Virus record (IMG/VR): IMGVR_UViG_3300009159_004080
Location: 1 to 59,697 of that record
DNA from: a virus
Length of the DNA stretch: 59,697 bases
Strand: one strand, 5' to 3'
The stretch's first letter is position 1. Every line of letters begins with the position of its first letter. The notes beneath the pieces are model-generated. The model saw only the letters and a program-made list of their open reading frames with translations, made no database searches and had not been told where the DNA came from. Both the position numbers and the translations under genes were made by a program. Shown one piece after another: positions 41,086 through 47,452 of the stretch.

Positions 41086-42561
41086 CTAAGTGTACTTCTT
41101 AACTGTAAGTATAGCACGGTCTCGGGCTACTTGTCTACCGCGACCATCTAATTTTAATTGATCTCGTGTTTTATGTTCAATATCGAAATCCGATTCTCCA
41201 TTGTGCCACGCTGAGCCAATTAGCCAGCCACCACACCGAACAACTCCGGCCGAGTCTTTGAGTAATTTGAATGCTGCATCAAATGCCTGCTCAGATGTCA
41301 TAAATTCATTCTTCCATGCACTATTTTCGCCTGGCTTTCGATCAACAGTATAACCATATTTTTCTGGATCACGTTCCAGGGCACTCATTAATGTTGTTTC
41401 TTTTTCAATGTCATTATAAGTATAGATTCCAAGGGCACTAAACTGCCAGGTTCTAAATAAGTTTGGATTATTTTTACAAAACTCGGCTGTTTTAAATGAA
41501 TCATCTATTGTGTCGCCCGGCAGTCCTACAATAAAGCCTGCACTTAATTTAACTTGATTACTACCGCTAGTTAACATATTAAGTGCATGTAGAACCTTCT
41601 CAATGTTCATTCCTTTATTCATAACTTTTCTAGCATGGTTGTTCATGCTTTCTATTCCAACAAATCCACCTACTAGCCCCATTCGCAACAACTGCGGAAT
41701 CATTTCGGGTTTGGTTACTAGTAACTCTGGTTTAAGATAACATTGAAATTCAAAGTTGGGTATCTTTGCTAATTCTATGGCTCGCTCAAGTCTATTTAAC
41801 TTCTCCACACTATCATTGAATGTATCATCCATCAATGAATATCTGGTAGTACCAAACAATTCATAATTGCGACGAAGTTCGTTGCTTATGCTTTCAGGAG
41901 TTCTCATGTAAGATTCGTAATCTTTTGCTCCTTGAAACGGATGAGTACAGTACGCACATCTAAAAATACACCCCCTGCTGGCTTCCAATGGTATTGGTTG
42001 ATGACTAAGAAAGTTATCTTCTGGTTTTAATACAGTTTCTATATCATCTGGATTTGCGATATGATGGAATTTATTACTATCCACCGTTTTTTTGCCATTG
42101 CTGTCAATAAAATACTTTAACTGATGTCCTGTCTTGCCTTCTAATAACATTAGAAATCTAGGAAAACTGTCATCGCTAAATCCACCAATATGCCAATCTG
42201 CTGCGTCATAAAGACCACGAGCACCTGGCATTCGTAATATACCATTACCACCTGCGACAATTTTTAATTTTGGATGTTTGGCACGAATTCTATTAAAAAA
42301 ATCTTCGTTAATCCATTCAATGTCGGCATGTCCATTATGTGGACGATCTAGCCAAACTGTGCTGACGCCCAAAAATAATGTTTTATCTGTAATAACGTTG
42401 CTGAGTACTAGTTCTAGTTCTGCTTCCGTCATTGCAGTAGCACAATCAATAACTAAGTTATTGTATCCGAATTTTTCAGCAGCGGTACGTAATCTATATC
42501 CAGCAATATTTCTACCGGAAAGGTCGTTTCTACTGCCACATAAAATTATTCCATGATACAT
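41086..42561 (-). CDS. B12-binding-type radical SAM protein (minus-strand copy)
   Basis: A 491-residue paralogue of the plus-strand protein at 35011. Cluster C198-x3-C202-x2-C205 (SRGCIFRCAYC); the N-terminal 130 residues have a cobalamin-domain-like layout (KIVAGGNGILRMPG, DWHIGGFSDD). The two share YSLMDDTFNDS / YLISDDTFNDS and a GIES/GVES strand. A CATAAATA octamer lies upstream at 42570. Possible roles are methylation or ring chemistry on a peptide or cofactor. Confidence 0.7.
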   Translation of the reverse strand: MYHGIILCGSRNDLSGRNIAGYRLRTAAEKFGYNNLVIDCATAMTEAELELVLSNVITDKTLFLGVSTVWLDRPHNGHADIEWINEDFFNRIRAKHPKLKIVAGGNGILRMPGARGLYDAADWHIGGFSDDSFPRFLMLLEGKTGHQLKYFIDSNGKKTVDSNKFHHIANPDDIETVLKPEDNFLSHQPIPLEASRGCIFRCAYCTHPFQGAKDYESYMRTPESISNELRRNYELFGTTRYSLMDDTFNDSVEKLNRLERAIELAKIPNFEFQCYLKPELLVTKPEMIPQLLRMGLVGGFVGIESMNNHARKVMNKGMNIEKVLHALNMLTSGSNQVKLSAGFIVGLPGDTIDDSFKTAEFCKNNPNLFRTWQFSALGIYTYNDIEKETTLMSALERDPEKYGYTVDRKPGENSAWKNEFMTSEQAFDAAFKLLKDSAGVVRCGGWLIGSAWHNGESDFDIEHKTRDQLKLDGRGRQVARDRAILTVKKYT

Positions 42562-42569
42562 AATAGTTT

Positions 42570-42577
42570 TATTTATG
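42570..42577 (-). promoter_or_regulatory. Late-type promoter octamer (CATAAATA)
   Basis: CATAAATA eight bases before the ATG at 42561; one base from TATAAATA. Confidence 0.4.
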
Positions 42578-42582
42578 ACAGT

Positions 42583-43032
42583 TTAAATCCATTCAATTGT
42601 TCTGTAATAATCTAAACTTATGCCTTTTTTAATAGTGGCTTTGATCATTTGGTGATTCTTTGTGGAGACTATACTTCCGATTGAAAGCCCACCACGTTTT
42701 TTAATTGTTTTAATTAAGTAGTTGTGACAGATTTGATAAAATCCTTTCCCGCGAAATTCTGGCGCAGTAAATCCCAACATAATCCAACCTTCTTTCCTAT
42801 CGTCGATATATTCATATACCTGTCCGGTTACGACTTCGGAGTGTGAATTCTCAATCCAAATTACACCACTGCCATTTCTAAATGGCATTCCAGGTAAGGC
42901 CATACCACTTTGCAAAATTTCAAGATAACATTCAAACATTAACTCAAGTGGTGGCACAGCGACTAATGTATCGCTGTGCCATACTGTTAACTCGTCGTCA
43001 TCTTTTACAATCGTGTCTATTATTTGTTTCAT
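42583..43032 (-). CDS. GNAT-family N-acetyltransferase
   Basis: A 149-residue protein with GWIMLGFTAPEFRGKGFYQICHNYLI, where F-R-G-K-G is the acetyl-CoA pyrophosphate loop (R/Q-x-x-G-x-G/A), followed by SIVSTKNHQMIKATIKKGI, the alpha4 Asn-type segment. It would acetylate an amine on a small molecule, peptide or tRNA-linked substrate. It is at the 3' end of the RNA-rich transcript, just after the tRNA-like gene. Confidence 0.7.
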   Translation of the reverse strand: MKQIIDTIVKDDDELTVWHSDTLVAVPPLELMFECYLEILQSGMALPGMPFRNGSGVIWIENSHSEVVTGQVYEYIDDRKEGWIMLGFTAPEFRGKGFYQICHNYLIKTIKKRGGLSIGSIVSTKNHQMIKATIKKGISLDYYRTIEWI

Positions 43033-43051
43033 ATATTACCTTATGTAAACT

Positions 43052-43129
43052 TGGCCCTCGTCCTGTGGATTCTAACCACAGCTTAAAGTGTAGTCAAACA
43101 CCCGACCATAACACTGGATCTCAACGAGG
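43052..43129 (-). tRNA. tRNA-like gene with atypical anticodon loop
   Basis: 78 nt with CCA, acceptor CCTCGTT/GACGAGG, D-stem GATC/GGTC, T-arm CTGTGG-TTAGAAT-CCACAG (6 bp). The anticodon arm pairs GGTGT with ACACT around a six-base loop TTGACT, or eight bases if the top pair opens, so no standard anticodon can be assigned. It could be a frameshift suppressor, a degenerate tRNA or a tRNA mimic. Confidence 0.55.
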
Positions 43130-43136
43130 ATAACTT

Positions 43137-43214
43137 TGGCGACCAATATGGGTAACGATCCCATCGATATCCCGCGTGACAGGCGGGCGACCACACCATG
43201 CAGTCCCATTGGCC
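43137..43214 (-). tRNA. tRNA-Asp (GTC)
   Basis: 78 nt with CCA, acceptor GGCCAAT/ATTGGTC, anticodon stem CCCGC/GCGGG, loop CTGTCAC. T-loop ATCGTTA with A54 and T58. Confidence 0.9.
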
Positions 43215-43224
43215 TAATTCTTTA

Positions 43225-43333
43225 TTACCATATTGAAATATATTAAATCTCTTGCACCGTCAAACGCAACTTCGCCCAGTTGACGCTGGACCGCCTTCTT
43301 CTTGTTGGCGTTTAATACACTTCAATATGGTAA
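43225..43333 (-). repeat. Inverted-repeat module E2
   Basis: Arms 43225-43244 and 43314-43333 pair as TTACCATATTGAA with TTCAATATGGTAA and partly beyond. The 69-nt interior has an AAACGC/GCGTTT stem. Same arm family as E1, E3 and E4. Confidence 0.75.
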
Positions 43334-43378
43334 CAGTCCATCCAAGCAAGGGCGTGTGACCATTGCACTTGGACAGGG

Positions 43379-43453
43379 TTACCATATTGAAATACACTCC
43401 GCTCGTTTCCTGGTTTATCAAATTTATACCACCAGAATGTACTTCAATATGGT
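43379..43453 (-). repeat. Inverted-repeat module E3
   Basis: Arms 43379-43397 and 43437-43453 pair through ACCATATTGAA/TTCAATATGGT and several more bases. The interior carries CTGGT-loop-ACCAG. The arms are nearly the same as those of E2, 45 bases away, so the two modules could also cross-pair. Confidence 0.75.
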
Positions 43454-44168
43454 GTAGGCTACCGAATCCCTTCGGCCCCTACCGGAGTTGTCTACCCTGT
43501 CCGTCTGATTATTCTCTATGAGTATGGGCATGTTCAGCAACACCCTACGATTTTTTCAGGCTCCCGACAGAGGGACTCTAAGGTAGATCGTAAGCACCCT
43601 TAACTTTATCGTGGAGTTAATTCACGCCCTGTTAATAACGGCTAGGGACGCCGGGATTCCTATAAGTGAATGCTATCTGCTATTATACTATAGCCACCAT
43701 TGTCATTAGTTGTATTGTCTCGTTATGGACAACAATAACCCTATTGTCGTTTGCTTTTATCGCTGAACTCTTATACAAGGGCATTGGCCAATGCTGATCT
43801 TGCTTTCGTTTCAGGCAACAGTTTAGATCGCGCTAGCTAGACGGAGGATCCATCGCCTGTGCATTTTCCAAGTGAACACTGGAATTTTCCAAAACAATAC
43901 AACTAATAACAACTAAGTGCTTTCTCCCTGCGGCGGTAACTATAGCATAGAGAAGTTGACTAACTATGCCTTCCATCCGCTTCACCGACCAAGGAGAACT
44001 CTCGTGTGCAAACGCCGGTTAGGTTAGACCGCAGCTTTCGCTGGAGCAGATTCTTCATCTCCGTTACCAGAGGTAGACCCTTGCTCGAACCACCCGTAGC
44101 CATCACAGCTACTTCATCGTCTGGGCTCAGACTAGGCACTGATTAGGTTGCCGTGGACTTTTTGCTTA

Positions 44169-44256
44169 CGCAATATTGAAGTGTATTACACGATATGACC
44201 TCTGCAATGCTATTGCTAATTCGGGACTAGTTCGTGTAATACACTTCAATATTGCG
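44169..44256 (-). repeat. Inverted-repeat module E4, 25-bp perfect stem
   Basis: Arms 44169-44193 and 44232-44256 are perfectly complementary over 25 bases and include the shared AATATTGAAGTGTATT core. The loop is 38 nt. It lies near the start of the transcript from the 44301 promoter. A stem this long is a likely RNase III target or a structural cap. Confidence 0.85.
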
Positions 44257-44300
44257 TCTGTTTTTTAAAGAACGTTTACTGCATTTCTTACTATACAAAC

Positions 44301-44329
44301 ATTATAGCTGTAGTTGAATTAACTGTCAA
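44301..44329 (-). promoter_or_regulatory. Consensus sigma70 promoter for the large RNA region
   Basis: TTGACA, 17 bp, TATAAT. Expected start near 44294. The 20 bases at 44287-44306 are identical to those at the 37408 promoter. Confidence 0.88.
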
Positions 44330-44352
44330 CTACTGTGCTAAAATACAACAAT

Positions 44353-44430
44353 TGGAGGTGAGGGTCGGAGTCGAACCGACGGTTTTCCGGATTTGCAATC
44401 CAGTGCAATGGACCACTCTGCCACCTCACC
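44353..44430 (-). tRNA. tRNA-Cys (GCA)
   Basis: 78 nt with CCA, acceptor GGTGAGG/CCTCACC, loop TTGCAAA, discriminator T as usual for Cys. Confidence 0.93.
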
Positions 44431-44560
44431 TTATATTATACCATTTTACACATTCCCGTTATCGCCAGGAACTTATCATCCGGTATTCCGCCCACATTAA
44501 TAGTAGCATGTTTAAAGTGCGCTACAGGCTCGCGTTACCCATCACACTCACTACAAAAAC

Positions 44561-44591
44561 AAAAAACCCTGGAGTATTTCTAGTCCAGGGT
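44561..44591 (-). terminator. Intrinsic terminator of the small transcription unit
   Basis: Minus strand: ACCCTGGA, loop, TCCAGGGT, TTTTTT. An 8-bp stem and T-run. It ends the transcript that begins at the 44787-44815 promoter. Confidence 0.85.
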
Positions 44592-44619
44592 CCTTAAAGT
44601 TTACGATGTTAGCTATTGC

Positions 44620-44778
44620 TTAACCATCACATCCTTCTCGAACCCCACTATACTCCTTGCCTGTTTCAATCATATTAAATACTGAATCATTTCCTGAGCG
44701 TAAGGCCACCACTGGACTCCAGCATAATGCTAGTGTCTGGGGCAACTGATACGATATGGAATGGCTTGTGTTTTTCAT
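44620..44778 (-). CDS. Candidate small protein (52 aa) in its own transcription unit
   Basis: A 52-codon frame starting MKNTSHSISYQLPQTLALCW, between a strong promoter and a strong terminator. The -10 box ends only 8 bases before the ATG, so translation would be leaderless or nearly so; the unit may instead make a structured RNA of about 200 nt. No family is recognised and codon bias gives no clear answer. Confidence 0.35.
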   Translation of the reverse strand: MKNTSHSISYQLPQTLALCWSPVVALRSGNDSVFNMIETGKEYSGVREGCDG

Positions 44779-44786
44779 GTTAAGTT

Positions 44787-44815
44787 ATTTTAATGCTAAG
44801 TGATTTAATTGTCAA
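44787..44815 (-). promoter_or_regulatory. Sigma70 promoter of the small transcription unit
   Basis: TTGACA, 17 bp, TAAAAT, with start expected near 44780, almost on the ATG of the 52-aa frame. Confidence 0.8.
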
Positions 44816-44920
44816 CTTCTTTTTAGGAAGTTTGTAAAGTTATTTAGTCAATGTATAAATTATACGCAAATAACCGTATAAAAGCAAGCATTTTGATAAA
44901 AATAGTTGCGTTATTACAAC

Positions 44921-44940
44921 AAAAAGCCCCGAAGGGCTTA
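44921..44940 (-). terminator. Intrinsic terminator of the AAA ATPase gene
   Basis: Minus strand: AAGCCC-TTCG-GGGCTT then TTTTG, directly after the stop at 44944. Confidence 0.85.
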
Positions 44941-44943
44941 TTA

Positions 44944-45999
44944 TTAAAACGCATATGGGTTATAAGTTTTTGCCTTAATGCGAGTTAGCATCAACCGAAT
45001 GCCGTTGTTCTCAAAAACAAATCTGGCACCGTTGTTATCCACCTTGACTAAATCTTGTGGGCTAAAGCGATTGCGTGTCCATGTGCTATCACCATCCTCG
45101 TCCTTCTCCCCATCATACTCAATCTGAACAGTATTGGCAAGTGGGTTACCTTCAAAAACTTCAGGATAAGTTGTAACATCAAGTACTTTACCTTCAACAA
45201 TCAATGAAATATCATACCGGCATCCTGAATCAAATTCAGGCTTGGTGTTTAGAATTTTCATTGCGTCCTGCGGAGCTTCGTTGTAGCGATTCATTTCTTC
45301 AACAAGTGCTTTAAGCATGTCAAAGTTAAACTCAGCGAACAAGTTAGTCAATGAACAAATACGTTCAATGTGTTCCTTGTGTTTAAGATTATCTTCGCAG
45401 TATTCAACGATAAATTCTTGTGACAACCCAGTAAAGTCAATCATGTAAAAAATACGACCAGGACGATTACGCATATGTTGATCAACACGCCACTTGTCAT
45501 TACAAGTTAGAATAAACAATTTCTTACCTGAGTACACTCCATCCAGTAGGGTAAGAATAGCTTCTTGCTCGTCTTTGTCATAGACCTTTTCAAACTCGTC
45601 AAACAAGATAACACAAGGTTGACTAATAGTTTGTAATAGTGTGTTAAACTTCTCGCCTGTAAACGCATCGTTAATAACAATGGTTGGTACCTCTTGCTTA
45701 GCCAGCTCAATGCTGATCTTTTTGCTTAGTAATGTCTTCCCCGACCCTTTCTCTCCTGTCAGCATTACGCCAGTAGAACTAGGACGTTCCCAGAATGTGT
45801 TGATAATACGATCTGTATTCTTAAGTGTATCACCGTAAATCTTACCTGATACCGTAAAGCTATCAATGTGTTCAAGGTACAAGTTTTCAAACATGTCAAT
45901 CTTGATTACATAGTTGCCAGCTGGCAATGTAGAATGAATATCCATTGCTTCTTCTGAAGCGACTTTGTATGTATTACCTGATTTTAAAAAGTGTGCCAT
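44944..45999 (-). CDS. AAA+ ATPase
   Basis: A 351-residue protein with Walker A GEKGSGKT at 82-89, Walker B CVILFDEFEKV at about 129-139, sensor 1 LFILTCND and an arginine-rich RNRPGR segment, the layout of classic AAA proteins of the BCS1/ClpX-like type. An N-terminal beta-rich domain (1-75) and a C-terminal beta-rich domain (260-351) flank the motor. A target is not evident. It is a single-gene unit with its own promoter (46028) and terminator. Confidence 0.75.
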   Translation of the reverse strand: MAHFLKSGNTYKVASEEAMDIHSTLPAGNYVIKIDMFENLYLEHIDSFTVSGKIYGDTLKNTDRIINTFWERPSSTGVMLTGEKGSGKTLLSKKISIELAKQEVPTIVINDAFTGEKFNTLLQTISQPCVILFDEFEKVYDKDEQEAILTLLDGVYSGKKLFILTCNDKWRVDQHMRNRPGRIFYMIDFTGLSQEFIVEYCEDNLKHKEHIERICSLTNLFAEFNFDMLKALVEEMNRYNEAPQDAMKILNTKPEFDSGCRYDISLIVEGKVLDVTTYPEVFEGNPLANTVQIEYDGEKDEDGDSTWTRNRFSPQDLVKVDNNGARFVFENNGIRLMLTRIKAKTYNPYAF

Positions 46000-46027
46000 G
46001 ATTTTCTTTAAATGGTTGTGTGTAACT

Positions 46028-46056
46028 ATTATAAGCTATACAAGGAATAATGTCAA
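46028..46056 (-). promoter_or_regulatory. Consensus sigma70 promoter for the AAA ATPase
   Basis: TTGACA, 17 bp, TATAAT 29 bases upstream of the ATG, directly after the tmRNA terminator. Confidence 0.85.
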
Positions 46057-46065
46057 TGATTTTGG

Positions 46066-46092
46066 TATAAAAATAGGGACCGAAGTCCCTAT
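46066..46092 (-). terminator. Intrinsic terminator of the tmRNA gene
   Basis: Minus strand: ATAGGGAC-TTCG-GTCCCTAT then TTTTAT. It marks the 3' end of the permuted tmRNA precursor. Confidence 0.9.
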
Positions 46093-46468
46093 TGCTATTT
46101 TCTGTTACTAGGTATAACTACCCTACGCCAGTGATTAAACTGCGAAAGTTTCGGCTTTCACTGAACCACGAGCAGAGAAACGAATTCCTTTGCCAGCTGA
46201 TACAGTTACTTCGCCTTTAGATGCGTTTGCGTCTAGGTTTTTTGCTTGATTTGCGGTCATCGCCTACCGTGTAGATCTCCTTGATACTAATCACCCCGTC
46301 GAATCTAAGTCGGGCCCATTAGGAAGAACTCTCTTGTCGTTCATAACATACACCTAGCTGTTTATGTATATTACTAATTCCACTAGCTTACAGATCACTA
46401 GGGAGAGTTCTTTCTGGTGGACCCGGGGAGGCTCTGCCCCTCCCGTCCGAAGCACCTTTCTCTTAAAG
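46093..46468 (-). ncRNA. ssrA: Circularly permuted two-piece tmRNA
   Basis: The precursor has the acceptor piece first: TTCGGACGGG at about 46452 (conserved in one-piece tmRNAs), T-arm GGGAGG-GGCAGAG-CCTCCC and CGGGTCC-ACCA ending at 46415. An intervening segment (46318-46414) is closed by AAGAACTCTC/GAGAGTTCTT. The coding piece starts at 46317 with GGGCCCG, which pairs with CGGGTCC, then TAGATTCGACGGGG, the tmRNA hallmark. TAGAC-GCA-AAC at 46228-46235 mirrors the TAGTC-GCA-AAC resume site of E. coli. The tag frame runs 46230-46135: 31 residues beginning ANASKGEV and ending ETFAV. The outer limits are approximate. Confidence 0.85.
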
Positions 46469-46470
46469 CA

Positions 46471-47229
46471 TTAAACTACAATTCTATTTTGTGGCATACT
46501 CTTCCTTAGTCTACCACTACTAAACCCATTATTTAAGTATTCCTGCTTTTTACTTAAATCTATAAAATGTTCTTTGATACCATTATTTACCCAACATTCC
46601 TTGGCAAGGTGTCCTTTTTTACCTCTAACCCAACCTTCTGGAATAATATCACTTATTCTAATACGTTTCACTTCCTTTGTCAATATATTAGATATCCATA
46701 TTCTCCCAAACTGCGAATTTTTTTCACCTTGACTATGTCCTATTTTTAAAAATGTAGTTTTTCGTTTAGCTTTTGCTTCTGGCGTAGTTGCTTTTTGTCC
46801 TATCGTTTTCATTCTATCAGGAGCCCTTGACCATTCTACTGTTTTTTGAAACTCAGGATCTTTAAATGGATTATTAGATCTACTAGCACTTTTCTTTCCA
46901 CCTAATCTAGATTTTTCAAGATGTTCATCACTACCATTCCAGTGATCCCATCCTCCGAGGCCACCTTTGTGCATATTGTAAGTATCGTGTCTTTTCACAA
47001 AATCTTCTGTAACGATTTCTGCTTCTTTGACGGCCATTTCTTCCAATGAAGAGCAATAGTATAAGACTTCTTTATTAAAGTTTTCTATGCCATATTTTTG
47101 TATGGCAGACATTATCTGTTTGCCGGATCCATAATATCCGTTTATAGATGGATGTAGTGATGATTTATGTTTTCCGACATAAATCTTACCATTCGTTAAA
47201 TTAGTGATTTGGTAGATATAATAATACAT
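46471..47229 (-). CDS. GIY-YIG homing endonuclease
   Basis: A 252-residue protein. YYIYQITNLTNGKIYVGKH at 3-21 is the GIY-YIG catalytic motif, with later Asn/Glu residues of the same domain. The middle is Lys/Arg/Gly-rich (LGGKKSASRSNNPFKDP), typical of NUMOD-type DNA-binding segments, and the C-terminus KECWVNNGIKEHFI is frequent in phage SegE-like enzymes. It lies directly upstream of the tmRNA gene, a likely homing site neighbour. A CATAAATA octamer lies at 47235. Confidence 0.8.
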   Translation of the reverse strand: MYYYIYQITNLTNGKIYVGKHKSSLHPSINGYYGSGKQIMSAIQKYGIENFNKEVLYYCSSLEEMAVKEAEIVTEDFVKRHDTYNMHKGGLGGWDHWNGSDEHLEKSRLGGKKSASRSNNPFKDPEFQKTVEWSRAPDRMKTIGQKATTPEAKAKRKTTFLKIGHSQGEKNSQFGRIWISNILTKEVKRIRISDIIPEGWVRGKKGHLAKECWVNNGIKEHFIDLSKKQEYLNNGFSSGRLRKSMPQNRIVV

Positions 47230-47234
47230 AATTG

Positions 47235-47242
47235 TATTTATG
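47235..47242 (-). promoter_or_regulatory. Late-type promoter octamer (CATAAATA)
   Basis: CATAAATA five bases before the endonuclease ATG, one base from the T4 late consensus; late expression is usual for homing endonucleases. Confidence 0.4.
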
Positions 47243-47335
47243 TAGGACGAGAGTTCGGCTCTGTCTTTTCAGGCAAAGCCGGAACACTTTTTACTTTACT
47301 TCATACAACAATTCTTCAATACTATTTATTAATCT

Positions 47336-47411
47336 TGGTGCCCCCGGAGGGATTTGAACCCCCGACCAAGCGATTATGAGTCGCCTGCTCTCACCACTGA
47401 GCTACAGGGGC
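47336..47411 (-). tRNA. tRNA-Ile2 (CAT, lysidine type)
   Basis: 76 nt with CCA, acceptor GCCCCTG/CGGGGGC. The anticodon arm AGGCGACTCATAATCGCTT equals that of bacterial Ile2 tRNAs, so C34 is probably modified to lysidine to read ATA. Confidence 0.85.
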
Positions 47412-47423
47412 AACTTAAACACT

Positions 47424-47452
47424 ATTATAACTACATTAACTATAATTGTCAA
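47424..47452 (-). promoter_or_regulatory. Consensus sigma70 promoter for tRNA-Ile2
   Basis: TTGACA, 17 bp, TATAAT 13 bases upstream of the tRNA; the same transcript could continue into the endonuclease and tmRNA, since no terminator is seen between them. Confidence 0.85.

Larger units (their letters stand above)
43215..44294 (-). ncRNA. Large structured non-coding RNA region (about 1.08 kb)
   Basis: No reading frame of 60 codons exists in any frame, yet the stretch has dense hairpins and its own consensus promoter (44301-44329). Loops fit the minus strand as RNA: CAGC-GAAA-GCTG and CCGAA-GGGA-TTCGG are GNRA tetraloops only on that strand. Other stems are GTAGC-7 nt-GCTAC, GTCTG-AGCC-CAGAC and a palindromic GCATTGGCCAATGC. 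The core is about 43454-44165, with modules E4 before it and E3 and E2 after it. Its size, place beside phage tRNAs and structure recall the GOLLD and ROOL classes of large ornate RNAs; the class cannot be confirmed here. Confidence 0.7.

Noticed and set aside
43921-43950. A stretch resembling the GCGGCGG...TAACTATA core of 23S rRNA on the plus strand
   Set aside because: Similarity ends after about 15 bases, no other conserved rRNA element is present nearby, and loops favour an RNA on the minus strand.
37540-44256. CRISPR array
   Set aside because: Repeat arms E1-E4 are few, widely and irregularly spaced, and pair with each other around unlike interiors rather than separating equal spacers.
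43215-44294. Group I or group II intron, or RNase P RNA
   Set aside because: I could not find the group II domain V pattern, a group I P7/G-site pattern or the RNase P GAGGAAAGTCC-type core; flanking genes are not split.
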